Notes: a model not told the origin generated them from the sequence alone. Shown: positions 1-9,292, numbered from the stretch's first letter. The stretch: DNA of 64,000 nt from Oscillospiraceae bacterium (GCA_017619535.1 JAFZSD010000004.1:19677-83676), one strand, 5' to 3'. Made by a program: numbers and translations.

Positions 1-812
1 AACGCGTACAGGTCGAGGACCTCGTCGAAGGTCTTGTTCTGGCTGTACATCTTGCGGTATATGCTGTAGATATGCTTTATACGGCCGAAGACCGAGGCCT
101 CTATGCCGTACTCTTCGAGACGTTCGGTGATGCGGTTCTTGACGGATTCGAAAAACTGTTCGTTTTCCGAATTCCGTTTGTTGACTTCCGCGTTGATATA
201 GGCGTAGCCTTCCGGGTCGAGGCGCATGATCGACAGATCTTCAAGTTCCCACTTGATCTTCTGCATGCCCAGGCGGTGCGCTATCGGAGCGTATATCTCC
301 ATGGTCTCCAGCGCCTTCTCCCGCTGCTTTTCCTCGGACTGATATTCCAGAGTGCGCATGTTGTGAAGACGGTCTGCAAGCTTTATCAGGATGACGCGGA
401 TATCCTTCGCCATTGCGATGAGCATCTTGCGAAGGTTCTCCATCTGCTCGTCTTCTTTGTTCGAGTAGGTGACGCGCGTCAGTTTGGTCACGCCCTCGAC
501 GAGTTCCGCGACCTCGGTGCCGAACTTCTTCTCGATATCCTCGTGGGTGATGCCGGTATCTTCGACCGTGTCGTGGAGAAGGGCCGCTATTATAGACTCC
601 TCGTCGAGCGACATCTCGGCGATTATCTCGGCCGCGGCCAGCGGATGCGTTATGAACGGGCTTCCGTCCTTGCGCTTCTGGTCTCCGTGTGCAAGGCGCG
701 CGAAATCAAACGCCTCTCTTATGTGCGAAAGATCGGCGGACGGTACGTTCTTCTTTACCGTTTCCTCGAACTGGCGGTATTGTTCCTCGAGCACGGGATC
801 GTATTCTTCCAC
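1..812 (-). CDS. relA: RelA/SpoT-type (p)ppGpp synthetase/hydrolase, N-terminal part, runs off the window
   Basis: Bifunctional stringent-response enzyme that makes and degrades (p)ppGpp in the cytoplasm. About 270 N-terminal residues are visible. They hold the HD hydrolase domain with HPL near residue 53 and the LLHDTVEDT motif, followed by KLADRLHNMRT, HRLGM and the beginning of the synthetase region. The GTG at 812-810 is chosen as start because GGAGGT sits 9 nt upstream and the product begins VEEYDPVLEEQ. The gene lies 36 bp after the recJ stop and is probably cotranscribed with it. The 3' end lies beyond base 1, so the TGS and ACT domains cannot be seen. The family call is secure; whether both activities are kept is not visible. 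Confidence 0.93.
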   Translation of the reverse strand, partial: MEEYDPVLEEQYRQFEETVKKNVPSADLSHIREAFDFARLAHGDQKRKDGSPFITHPLAAAEIIAEMSLDEESIIAALLHDTVEDTGITHEDIEKKFGTEVAELVEGVTKLTRVTYSNKEDEQMENLRKMLIAMAKDIRVILIKLADRLHNMRTLEYQSEEKQREKALETMEIYAPIAHRLGMQKIKWELEDLSIMRLDPEGYAYINAEVNKRNSENEQFFESVKNRITERLEEYGIEASVFGRIKHIYSIYRKMYSQNKTFDEVLDLYA

Positions 813-848
813 TTTTACACCTCCGGCTAAGCTTGGGCTGGCGGGGCT

Positions 849-2552
849 TCAGTCCGCGCCGCCCGTGTGCGGCCGTATGTCTATAAGCATGAGCTGGATG
901 CTCTGGCGTCCGCGGAAATCGTTGATCTGGGGCGAAAATGCTATATCCACTCTGTCTCCCGCGTTTACTCCGAGGGATTCCGGCGAATGGGAGAAGAAGA
1001 TGCATTCGAAGGTCTCTCCTTCGAAAACGACGCGCAGCTTGACGTGGCTTCCGCCGCCTATGGCGGTAACGGAGGCGAGAACGGCGTCCATTATACAGAG
1101 CGACGGCGAAGGATGTCCGTTGCCGTAAGGCTCAAGAAGGGCCAGCGCAGAAACGTTTCTGAATGAGAGCAGCGCGGGCTTTACCACCTCGAGATCGATG
1201 TTGAGCGTCGGAACGGGAGGCGTCGGGACGTTTGCTTTGTAATAGTCGCAGAGCGCTTTTCTCAAAGCCGGCACGTTCTCCTCAGCCACCGTCAGTCCGG
1301 CCGCCATCTCATGGCCTCCGTAATTGTCCAGAAGCGCGGAGCAGTGCTCCAGCGCGGGATAAAGCGAGAATCCGCCGTAACTTCTGCAGGATCCGCGCCC
1401 GAAACCGTCTCCGTCCAGGGAGATAAGTATCGCGGGGACGCAGAAACGTTCCGCCAGACGCGCCGCTACTATCCCGACGACGCCCTGGAACCAGCCCTCC
1501 TTCGCAAGGACTATCGGTCCGTCGGCGGGGTTCTTTTCCAGCATATCCAGCGCTTCGTCGTATATTTCGGTCACAAGGCTGCGCCGTTCCATATTGAGCT
1601 CGCAGAGCTCGGCGGCAAGGCGTTCAGCCTCCGCCACATCGTCTGTCATCAGGAGATCCGTCGAGAGAACGGACCTTCCCATGCGCCCTGCTGCGTTTAT
1701 GCGCGGGGCAAGCGCGAATCCGACGTTGCCGGTATTGAGCGGCCGTCCCTCCAGTCCGCATCCGCGGAGCAGATGGAGCAGTCCGGGCCTTTTTCTCTTT
1801 TCCACCGCTTCGAGACCGGCCCGGATGAAAGCGCGGTTCTCTCCCGTCACGGGCACGACGTCGGCTATCGTGCCGATCGCCAGCAGATCGCCGTATTCGT
1901 CGAGAAGTTCCTGTAGCTTATCCTGTCCCTCTACCGCACAGACGAGTTTGAACGCCACACCGACTCCGGCAAGGGATTTGTTTACATACGTGCAGTCACG
2001 CCTCTTCGGATCTATGACGGCTACGGCGTCCGGCAGTTCGTCCCGGCACTCATGATGATCCGTGATTATCATGTCGATGCCGAGAGCGGCGGCATGCGCC
2101 GCTTCTTCATTTGCGGTCACGCCGCAGTCGACCGTTATTACAAGAGACACGCCTTTTCTGGCGAAGTCGTCGATAGCATTGTTGTTGACTCCGTATCCTT
2201 CATCGAGCCTGCAGGGGATGTAGATATCGCAGTCGAGTCCCTTTTTCCGCAGGTATCCGGCGAGCAGACAGCTCGCCGTCATGCCGTCGACGTCATAGTC
2301 GCCGAATACTACGACCCGCTCGTGTTCCTTTATCGCCCTGCTTACCCGTGCCGCAGCGGCGTCCATGTCCCGCAGTCCGAAAGGATCCAGCACGGCGGAA
2401 AGCCCGGTGTCGAGAAAACGGTTCGCACGGTCTATGTCATGCACGCCCCGGGACGCGAGTATTACGGCGATGAGCGGGTTGATGCCGCCCTGCGTGAGAC
2501 ATACCGCGTCGTCCCGGTCGTAGCCGTTGATTTTCCATTTATCGTAAACCAT
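849..2552 (-). CDS. recJ: Single-stranded-DNA-specific 5'-3' exonuclease RecJ
   Basis: Cytoplasmic exonuclease of recombination and mismatch or base-excision repair. The 567-residue product has the normal length of a core RecJ. The DHH-family metal motifs are present: DYDVDG at residues 85-90, DHH at 165-167 and VIDPKR near 179-184, with the DHHA1 motif GGHEMAAG further on. It starts at ATG 2552 with GAGGT upstream and ends with TGA. It is the first gene of a recJ-relA unit driven by the promoter at 2580-2608. Nothing is odd about it. Confidence 0.95.
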   Translation of the reverse strand: MVYDKWKINGYDRDDAVCLTQGGINPLIAVILASRGVHDIDRANRFLDTGLSAVLDPFGLRDMDAAAARVSRAIKEHERVVVFGDYDVDGMTASCLLAGYLRKKGLDCDIYIPCRLDEGYGVNNNAIDDFARKGVSLVITVDCGVTANEEAAHAAALGIDMIITDHHECRDELPDAVAVIDPKRRDCTYVNKSLAGVGVAFKLVCAVEGQDKLQELLDEYGDLLAIGTIADVVPVTGENRAFIRAGLEAVEKRKRPGLLHLLRGCGLEGRPLNTGNVGFALAPRINAAGRMGRSVLSTDLLMTDDVAEAERLAAELCELNMERRSLVTEIYDEALDMLEKNPADGPIVLAKEGWFQGVVGIVAARLAERFCVPAILISLDGDGFGRGSCRSYGGFSLYPALEHCSALLDNYGGHEMAAGLTVAEENVPALRKALCDYYKANVPTPPVPTLNIDLEVVKPALLSFRNVSALALLEPYGNGHPSPSLCIMDAVLASVTAIGGGSHVKLRVVFEGETFECIFFSHSPESLGVNAGDRVDIAFSPQINDFRGRQSIQLMLIDIRPHTGGAD

Positions 2553-2579
2553 CGGAATACCTCTGTCTGTAATTAATTA

Positions 2580-2608
2580 ATTATATCAACATACTCCGGA
2601 TTTCTCAA
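2580..2608 (-). promoter_or_regulatory. Sigma-A-type promoter for recJ-relA
   Basis: Read on the minus strand: TTGAGA (2608-2603), a 17-nt spacer, TATAAT (2585-2580). Transcription would begin around 2573, about 20 nt before the recJ start codon. Confidence 0.7.
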
Positions 2609-2673
2609 TAGCAAATCGGCCCTGTAAGACTGAAAACGTGCCGGTTCCGAAGCGCCGCCCCGAAAACGACGAA

Positions 2674-2701
2674 CATGCCCCGCGCCGAAGCGCGGGGCAT
2701 G
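2674..2701 (-). terminator. Intrinsic terminator ending the surface-protein cluster
   Basis: A perfect 12-bp GC-rich stem with a 4-nt loop. On the minus strand the loop reads TTCG closed by a C-G pair, the very stable UUCG tetraloop. It is followed by a T-rich stretch on the minus strand and by TTTTT on the plus strand. It lies 65 bp after the stop of the 173-residue gene and before the recJ promoter, so it separates the two units. Confidence 0.75.
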
Positions 2702-2766
2702 ACTGTTTTTCGAATCCTCTGCCCGCCTGTTCCGGCTGCCCGAAACGGCGCGGCATACCTATGCGG

Positions 2767-3288
2767 TCAGGTGATCTCCACCTCCGAGAGGTACTTGCAC
2801 CAGCGGAGACTGTAATAATCGTTGCGTACTATGACCTGATACGGTCCTTCGCCGCCCTGTGCGCGGTTTTTCATGATCTCGCCGTCGCGCATGTAAACTA
2901 TATAGATATTTCCGTATTCCGATAGTTCGCCTGCCTCGACCTTGGTGAGATACAGGTCGGCCCCTTTGAAGAGCAGGGCGCCGTCTTCAGAGACCGTAAC
3001 GCCCGCAAGGCTGAGCAGATCGTGTACCTCGACGCCTGTGTATTCGGCCGGCACCGGACGTTCTCCGCTGCTGCGTATCGTCGCTTCGAACGTCTCGGAA
3101 GGAAGCGAACGGATGTCGTTTCCGTTCAGTGTTACGATATCGGCGCCTTCCCGTGTAAATGTCAGCGTTCCCTCTTCCTGCGCTCTTTTCCCGGCCAGGA
3201 GCTGGGAGCGGCTGAGAAGCAGAAGGACGCATACGGCCGCCGCCAGCGCGCACAGAGTTATAATGGTTATTCTTGCAGATCTGGACAC
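2767..3288 (-). CDS. Small membrane-anchored protein with one sulfite-oxidase-like (molybdopterin-fold) domain
   Basis: About 173 residues from a GTG at 3288-3286, preceded by GAGGGG. An upstream ATG at 3336 is less likely because it lies inside a large hairpin. One N-terminal transmembrane or signal-anchor segment (about residues 6-27) is followed by a single extracytosolic domain. That domain carries YTGVEVHDLL and, near the C terminus, WCKYLSEVEI. The same signatures mark the repeats of the giant protein encoded just upstream and the C terminus of the FMN-binding lipoprotein. This resembles oxidoreductase molybdopterin-binding-like domains of clostridial surface proteins. No cofactor cysteine can be assigned with confidence, so enzymatic function is unknown. 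Confidence 0.75.
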   Translation of the reverse strand: MSRSARITIITLCALAAAVCVLLLLSRSQLLAGKRAQEEGTLTFTREGADIVTLNGNDIRSLPSETFEATIRSSGERPVPAEYTGVEVHDLLSLAGVTVSEDGALLFKGADLYLTKVEAGELSEYGNIYIVYMRDGEIMKNRAQGGEGPYQVIVRNDYYSLRWCKYLSEVEIT

Positions 3289-3321
3289 GGCCTCACGCCC
3301 CTCTCTTTTTCGTTTTCCGGA

Positions 3322-3349
3322 CGCAGGGGAGCGCATGCGCTCCCCTGCG
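3322..3349. repeat. Perfect 28-bp palindrome between two surface genes
   Basis: Bases 3322-3349 equal their own reverse complement over 28 bp; the half site is CGCAGGGGAGCGCA. It lies between the giant-gene stop (3363) and the start of the 173-residue gene. There is no T-run on either side, so it does not look like an ordinary terminator. It may be an RNA-processing or attenuation hairpin, or a protein-binding palindrome. Confidence 0.7.
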
Positions 3350-3362
3350 GATCAACGTTCTC

Positions 3363-6300
3363 TTATTCCGCTGCGAGCAGCCTGGAAATGATAGCCGCCG
3401 CCTGGGCTCTCACCGCGGTCTTCGTCGGGCCGAACTCTGTCTCGGTCATGCCGTTCACGATATTCAGTCTGTACAGGGCGTGCACCGCATCCTTCGCATA
3501 GGAAGCTATGGAGGTCTCGTCGGCGAAGTCCGGGTCGGACTTTACGTCGGTGAGCTCGAGCCCCATCGCGTTTATATAGCGGTAAAGCATCGTAGCCATA
3601 TCCTGCCTCGTGATATCCGCGTTCGGCGCGTATTTGCCGTTGCCGACGCCGTTGACTATCCCGTTCGCGGCCGCCCAGTTGACGGCAGCCTCATACCAGG
3701 ACCCCTTTACCACGTCCGTGAACGCAGTATCGGTCCATTCGGCCGGGTCGAAACTCTCGGTCGCACGGGCCAGCAGGGTAACGAACTGCGCTCTGGTCAC
3801 GTTTCCGGCCGGAGTGTAGGTCTTTCCTCCCGTGCCGTAGATGATGCCTTTCTTTGCCAGCTCATAGATGTACTCGCTGGCCCAGAACCCTTCGGGCAGA
3901 TCGATGAAATCTGCCGCGCCTTTCATCACGGCAACGCCGCCCTCGCTTCCGGCGAAGATATCATGACCGTCGAAGGAGAGGGTATAGATGTTGTCCAGCA
4001 GGGTGCTGTCCTCGTTCCAGGTGCCCTTGGCGCAGCTGTACTCGGTAAAGCTGTCGTTCAGCGTCGGTGCATAGAACAGGCCTGAGCCGGAAGTGGCTAT
4101 CCAGTAACCGTTGACAGGATCCGGCATGACCACGCGTACCTCCGTATTGCCTTTAAGGTTCGAGCCGAGAAGATCGGCGCCCGTGTATTTATCTACCTTG
4201 TAAGAGCCGTTCGATCCGGAGACGCGGTAAATGGTACCGCCGACGTTGGGGAGGTTGGCGTAGGAACCGGAGCATACTATCCATGCATCGCCCGCGTTGT
4301 CGACCTCAACGCTTCTGACCCACGCCTGGGCGAGAAGGGAAGAACCGAGGGCGCTGTCGAACTCGCCGGTCAGCTCCTGAGTGAAATCTATATTACCGTT
4401 TCTGTCCATATGGACGAAGCCGCCTGTGAACAGATCGTCTGCCGAACGGCCGCCGCCGTCCGGGTATGTGCCGACCCACAGGCCTTCGTCGTCGAATGCG
4501 AGCGCGCTCACCGACTCCGCGGGTAGGCCGTCCGCCTCTGTCCAGGTCGTCCAGTTTTCGCCGTCATACTTCGTAAGACCGCTGAAAGAGCCGAACCAGA
4601 CGCTGCCGTCCTCATCGATCTCTATGACCTGTACATAGTCGTCCGGGATCTGCCCGCCGGCCTTGTCATACCAGGTTATCTCGCCGTCTTTCATATAGCC
4701 TATACCGAAGTTCTGCGCTTCAGGCGAAGTGTAGTTGGCGTTCTGGCTGAACCATACGCCGCCGTCCTTGTCCACCGCGACTGCGGTCGCATAGTCGGTC
4801 TTGAGCGCGGGGCTCGACGTCGTCGTGAAGACGTCCGTTTCTCCGGAGGCCTTCACGTGGGCCAGTCCGGCGCCTCTGGAACCTGCCCAGAAGCCGCCTT
4901 CCCCGTCGGACACGACATAGCGTATCCCGGCGAAGGGAAGATCCGTTCCTATCTCATACGTCTTGAATTCCCTCGCCGCTGCGGGCGCCGGTTCGTCGCC
5001 TCCGCCGCTGACGTTGCCGACTACTATCTTGGAAACGTATTTGTTGCACCAGCCGGTATTGTCATTGACGACCAGACGCAGCGGACCGAAGGCGTTTCCG
5101 ATGTTGGGATCGTATCCGGGATCAGTGTCATTTATTACAAGCGGCAGTCCGTTGGTAGCCGTCGTGCCCTGGCCGTAGGCCAGCAGCATGGGCTTTCCAT
5201 TGATGCCCTTGGAAAGCTGGGTCGCGTCGAATCCTATCGCGTAATTGTCCGTCGCATAAACGGTTATCGCGGCTGAAGTCCCGCCTCCCGCGAAGCCTAT
5301 GCCGGACAGGAACTTGTAGAGATCGATGCCCTCGATGTAGTACGTGCCGCCCATCTGATAGCTGTCGCGAACTATGATATTGCTCATAGCCTCGATCTGC
5401 TCGACGGTATACGTGCCGGGTGTTTTGATGCCGTCGCCGCTGACCTCAATCGTGTAGTCCTTGAACTGGGTGTAGTTGCCGAAGTTGTGGAACCAGCCGT
5501 CGATCTCCGCCGCAGTGACCTCGATCTCGCTGACGTTCGTTATGCACTCGGCAGCGCTGCCGCCGTTCATGACGAGACGCATATAACCGCCGTTGGCCGT
5601 CGTCAGCGGAGCGCCTTCTCCGCCTGAAGTCATACCGTATGCAAGGATCACGTTCTTCTCAGGATCCATCAGATCCTCCGTCATGAGGGTCACGGACTGG
5701 CCCGCGGCGTTCTTTACCGTCACGGATTCCATGAGCGCGGACGCTCCTATCAGCGGGTCGTTCAGAAGGCTTCCGAGCGCGATGCCGCGATACTCGTTCT
5801 TCACGCCGCCGACGGTGTATTCCTCTGTCACGAGGTACTTCTGCTTCGTCTCTATCGTGCCGATCTTGACCTTTCCGGCCGACGCCACCGCGCCAGTGAA
5901 GTTTATCTCTTCGTCAGCGCCGTTGGATGCGTCGTGGGCGTATTTGTCCGGCTCGATGTTGATAACGATCTTTGCGAGGTTCTCGACGGCGCAGGCTTTG
6001 TCGCCGCCGGTGGCTATCGTGCCGGAAGCAAGCTCGCTGTCGCTCTGCGCGCGCAGGAACATGAGCGGGCCGCCGCTGTTCTTAACCGTTATGCCGGTAA
6101 CGCTGTCGCTCTTGACATATCCGGCAGCGGAGGAATCGGCGACGAGGGGATAGCCGTTCTTCGCGAAGGCTACCATCATGCCGAGGCCGTCGGTGCCTCT
6201 GAGGGAGTTGCCGCCCTTCTGCTGTATCTCGTCGAGCGTGTATACCGCGGAAGGATCGTCGCTGCCCGCCTTGTACATGCTGACCGTGCCGATATAGCTG

Positions 6301-8996
6301 GAAAGGCCTATATCCTCAGAAATAAGGTACCAGAGGTCCACGCCCTCGAAGAGATCCTCCACAGGGGCGTCGTTATAATACTTGTAAGCGTAATAACCCT
6401 TGTCGCGGCGTCCCTGGGTGTCGATGTTCGTCTTCGTTACGCCGGGACCGTAGAGGATGCTCTCGAGTTCGCCGAGGGTATAGGTCTTCGTCGTCGTGCC
6501 GCTCTCGGTCACGAGCTCCACCGTGAGTTTGTAATCGTCCGCCGACGCCATTGAGGCGTACGCCGGGTTCTCAAGGTGGGTCGAATAGCGTGCGTCGTCT
6601 CCGACGTAAACCTCCTGGGCGCGCTGCAGCTGGTTGGAACCGTTGTTGTAGAAGTATGCGTAGTTGTCGACGGCGGTGGCGTCGGTGCGGTTCATGCCGT
6701 CGGTCTTGCCGAAGATCACCTTCAGCGGGCCGCCGTCGTTGCCGAGGCCGCCGTAATAGCCGTCGAGTTTATTGTTAAGGACGTAAGGGTAACCGTTCAC
6801 GCCGTACGCCAGCATGACCGGATATCCCTTCAGGATGGGATAGCCGTTAGCATCCGTTGTCCAGGGACGCGTGTCGGTCGTGGCGCGGGTCGGCTGGTAC
6901 TCTTCCGTTGCCAGCTGCGCCTTGGTGGGCCTGTCGGTGCCGATGTCCAGCGGGGATTTCTCATAGAAGTAGAAGACATCCGGATGCGCCAGCTGGTACA
7001 TGGAGAAGACCGCCGTCGTCTTGTAGTTGTCCCAGGACGCGAAGGAAACGAATGTGTTCTTGTCGTTTTCATAGGTGCTCGCGGAAATGCCGAGCTTCTG
7101 GGTCAGCAGCTTCCAGAGCTCCACGCCTTCGTATTCGTTGACGTACCAGTAGGTCGTGTTGGACAGCCCGTAGGACTGGCGGAGGCCGATCCCGTCGGCG
7201 GCCGGCTTCCCGTCGGAACCGTATTTGACCATGGCCTCCAGCTCGGCTACCGTGAGGTTGACCTCCCTGCCGAGGGCGGAGCCGGTGAACGTTATGAAAT
7301 AGTCAGTATTCGCGGGGTTGTCGTAGGCGGCGTCGGAAGCCTCGGAATGCTTGAAGCCGGGAGCGCCGGCGCCCTGTTCAACGTACAGATACGCACAGCT
7401 CTTGAAAATGGCCGGAAGGTCGGCCGAGGTGCCCGCCGCGGTCAGATACGACGGATCGTACACGAGGCGCACGGGACCGTCGTTGTTGCCGAGCGCCGCT
7501 ATGTAGCCGGCTGCGTTGTCAAAAACGTAGGGCGCCGTCTTCTGGCCGTCACTCACGCCGTAGGCAAGGATCACGGGTTTTCCCGCTGCGCTTGCCGCCT
7601 TGATGTCGGAATACGCGATCTTGGCGATGTCCTGACGCAGACGGTTCTTGAACACGACTACGACGTTGCCGTTTTCCTTCTCGACGCTCGTGTTTACGAT
7701 ACCGTCGATGATGGCCAGTACGTCCACGCCCTCGTAGGAGAACGTCTTTCCCTCGCCGTTTGCGTAGGAGCCGGTAAAGAGGTTAGTGTTGCTCGTCGTC
7801 TCGACGTCGCTGACCCTGATCGGCGTCGTCGCGCTGACGCCCGGTCCCTCGACCGTGAGCGTCGCGCCGGTCAGCGAGTCTATATTGTAAGGCACGCCCG
7901 AATCCATGTGCTTGTACTTGCTTGCAGCGGTCTCGATGCCGGTGAGCATGGCCGCCGGGGACTGCCCGTTCTCACCGTAGAGGTAGAGGACGCCGTAGCT
8001 GCCGCCGCCTTCGCGGTAGAGGCCCGTCCATTTGCCGTCCTTCAGTATCTCATAGGCCACTATGTAGTTGCCGGCAATAAGATCAGCAACCGTCATGCCG
8101 GAGGAAGACACCGCGTAATTGTCCGCAGTTGAGAAGTTTATCTTCGCCGCGCTGTCTACGCCGGCAAGAAGGGACGCGAGAGGAACACCGCGGACGGTAT
8201 CGGTCATCTCGCCCTTCTTCGTCATATAGGTGTAGGTGTTCTGGGCGCGGTCCATCAGAAGGATCTCAGCACGCGAATAGCTCTTGCCGAACGCGGTGAG
8301 CACGGTCTCCCTTATCACGTCGCCGCCGAGAAGCGTGTTCACGCCGCGGTTATAGAGCGGGTTGTTCTGATCGTACAGGGAGAGCTGGCCCGCGACGATC
8401 GTGAGATCGCAGTCCTTCGTGGTCGTGGGAAGCTTGTCCTTGCCGTTCTCGGACGCCCACGCAAGTATCGTCTCGACCTTCACCGCACCGGCATCGCTGC
8501 CGGAGAGCAGGTTCGGATAATACCATCGCGTCTCTCCGAATCCTGTCGTCGACGTAGAACCGAGCGTGTACGTCGCATTGGGGTCAAAGGATACGACGAA
8601 TCCGTCGGAGGCCTTTGCCGTCAGCTTGTCTGTGGCGGCGTTGAAAGCCGTTTCGGCCAGCAGGGTCGTAAGCGGCACGCCGGTCGCAAGATACAGCTTT
8701 CTGGTCTCGAAAGTGTTTATCGCCGAATAGGCGTGCGTCACGCCGCCCGCCGCCTTGAGCTCGTCGAGCGTGTAGGAACGCTCACAGCTCACGTTCTCGG
8801 CGGTGAACGTCTGCCCGCCGATAACGGCAGTGCCCGTTACTACGATAGACGGCTTTTCGACAGTCAGACTGCCTGCAGCGGACGCCGTAGGGAGGAGCCC
8901 GCCGAGCAGCCCGAATGCCATGGCGAGCGCAAGGCACACACAGACTGCATTGCGCGCCGCCGCGGCAAGGGGCCGCCGTTTGATCGTTTTCTTCAT
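3363..8996 (-). CDS. Giant S-layer-anchored protein with seven molybdopterin-fold-like repeats, a beta-propeller and three SLH motifs
   Basis: 1877 residues from ATG 8996, which has AAGGAGA just upstream; 60 further upstream codons in frame have no support. A signal peptide ends near ASAAG (residue 42). About seven related modules follow (roughly 43-215, 225-385, 385-545, 565-800, 820-1015, 1025-1160, 1178-1328). They recur with a GV-L--LL motif, LAYG-type segments and GPLRLV-type segments. Residues 1345-1690 form a Reg_prop-like beta-propeller with repeated D-DG-VWFG motifs. The last 176 residues are three SLH motifs that would bind secondary cell-wall polymer. Residues 373-381 read DSLTGATLT, an exact flavinylation-type motif. 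It has its own promoter and structured leader. Function is unknown; surface adhesion, ligand sensing and redox are all possible. Confidence 0.85.
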   Translation of the reverse strand: MKKTIKRRPLAAAARNAVCVCLALAMAFGLLGGLLPTASAAGSLTVEKPSIVVTGTAVIGGQTFTAENVSCERSYTLDELKAAGGVTHAYSAINTFETRKLYLATGVPLTTLLAETAFNAATDKLTAKASDGFVVSFDPNATYTLGSTSTTGFGETRWYYPNLLSGSDAGAVKVETILAWASENGKDKLPTTTKDCDLTIVAGQLSLYDQNNPLYNRGVNTLLGGDVIRETVLTAFGKSYSRAEILLMDRAQNTYTYMTKKGEMTDTVRGVPLASLLAGVDSAAKINFSTADNYAVSSSGMTVADLIAGNYIVAYEILKDGKWTGLYREGGGSYGVLYLYGENGQSPAAMLTGIETAASKYKHMDSGVPYNIDSLTGATLTVEGPGVSATTPIRVSDVETTSNTNLFTGSYANGEGKTFSYEGVDVLAIIDGIVNTSVEKENGNVVVVFKNRLRQDIAKIAYSDIKAASAAGKPVILAYGVSDGQKTAPYVFDNAAGYIAALGNNDGPVRLVYDPSYLTAAGTSADLPAIFKSCAYLYVEQGAGAPGFKHSEASDAAYDNPANTDYFITFTGSALGREVNLTVAELEAMVKYGSDGKPAADGIGLRQSYGLSNTTYWYVNEYEGVELWKLLTQKLGISASTYENDKNTFVSFASWDNYKTTAVFSMYQLAHPDVFYFYEKSPLDIGTDRPTKAQLATEEYQPTRATTDTRPWTTDANGYPILKGYPVMLAYGVNGYPYVLNNKLDGYYGGLGNDGGPLKVIFGKTDGMNRTDATAVDNYAYFYNNGSNQLQRAQEVYVGDDARYSTHLENPAYASMASADDYKLTVELVTESGTTTKTYTLGELESILYGPGVTKTNIDTQGRRDKGYYAYKYYNDAPVEDLFEGVDLWYLISEDIGLSSYIGTVSMYKAGSDDPSAVYTLDEIQQKGGNSLRGTDGLGMMVAFAKNGYPLVADSSAAGYVKSDSVTGITVKNSGGPLMFLRAQSDSELASGTIATGGDKACAVENLAKIVINIEPDKYAHDASNGADEEINFTGAVASAGKVKIGTIETKQKYLVTEEYTVGGVKNEYRGIALGSLLNDPLIGASALMESVTVKNAAGQSVTLMTEDLMDPEKNVILAYGMTSGGEGAPLTTANGGYMRLVMNGGSAAECITNVSEIEVTAAEIDGWFHNFGNYTQFKDYTIEVSGDGIKTPGTYTVEQIEAMSNIIVRDSYQMGGTYYIEGIDLYKFLSGIGFAGGGTSAAITVYATDNYAIGFDATQLSKGINGKPMLLAYGQGTTATNGLPLVINDTDPGYDPNIGNAFGPLRLVVNDNTGWCNKYVSKIVVGNVSGGGDEPAPAAAREFKTYEIGTDLPFAGIRYVVSDGEGGFWAGSRGAGLAHVKASGETDVFTTTSSPALKTDYATAVAVDKDGGVWFSQNANYTSPEAQNFGIGYMKDGEITWYDKAGGQIPDDYVQVIEIDEDGSVWFGSFSGLTKYDGENWTTWTEADGLPAESVSALAFDDEGLWVGTYPDGGGRSADDLFTGGFVHMDRNGNIDFTQELTGEFDSALGSSLLAQAWVRSVEVDNAGDAWIVCSGSYANLPNVGGTIYRVSGSNGSYKVDKYTGADLLGSNLKGNTEVRVVMPDPVNGYWIATSGSGLFYAPTLNDSFTEYSCAKGTWNEDSTLLDNIYTLSFDGHDIFAGSEGGVAVMKGAADFIDLPEGFWASEYIYELAKKGIIYGTGGKTYTPAGNVTRAQFVTLLARATESFDPAEWTDTAFTDVVKGSWYEAAVNWAAANGIVNGVGNGKYAPNADITRQDMATMLYRYINAMGLELTDVKSDPDFADETSIASYAKDAVHALYRLNIVNGMTETEFGPTKTAVRAQAAAIISRLLAAE

Positions 8997-9056
8997 TTTC
9001 AGTCTCCTTTTCTTCCTCTTCCGGTTTTGTTCCTTGCAGAACATGCGGCGGGTCTT

Positions 9057-9148
9057 AAAAAGCCCGGACCATGGCACAGCACAATCACGGCAGTCCCGCT
9101 TATCATACAGTGGTTCTGCCGGATATGGACCATGCCGTGATCCGGGCT
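9057..9148 (-). promoter_or_regulatory. Structured 5' leader with terminator-like hairpin (candidate attenuator or riboswitch) of the giant surface gene
   Basis: On the minus strand AGCCCGGA (9148-9141) pairs with TCCGGGCT (9068-9061), directly followed by TTTT. Inside it TCACGGCA (9140-9133) pairs with TGCCGTGA (9092-9085), enclosing a loop of about 40 nt. The 5' arm can also pair with CCGG just upstream, so an alternative fold is possible. It lies about 100 nt into a 250-nt leader that starts at the promoter at 9254-9282. I could not match it to a known riboswitch class. Confidence 0.55.
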
Positions 9149-9253
9149 CCCGGTCCGTCAGCCGCACGCCTGTCACGCATGTTGTCTTTTCGGCTTCTTC
9201 AGCGCAGTCTTCGCCGAGATACGCAGGAAAAAGCCCTTTTTCTGTATACCGTT

Positions 9254-9282
9254 ATTATAATTGCCGCTTCTATTTCAGTCAA
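9254..9282 (-). promoter_or_regulatory. Strong sigma-A-type promoter for the giant surface gene
   Basis: Minus strand: TTGACT (9282-9277), a 17-nt spacer, TATAAT (9259-9254). The predicted start is near 9247, giving a leader of about 250 nt. It lies directly after the stop codon of the DUF4405-like gene, so the giant can be expressed independently of the lipoprotein genes. Confidence 0.75.
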
Positions 9283-9292
9283 TCGTACAAAT

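Noticed and set aside
6576..8132. A 518-codon plus-strand frame
   Set aside because: Antisense to the repeat region of the giant surface gene. The product is low in recognisable features and reflects the codon pattern of the opposite strand.
9057..9247. Cobalamin riboswitch in the leader of the giant gene
   Set aside because: Fragments such as ACCACTGTATG and AGCCCGGA look similar to cobalamin elements, but they occur in the wrong order and the other conserved boxes are missing.
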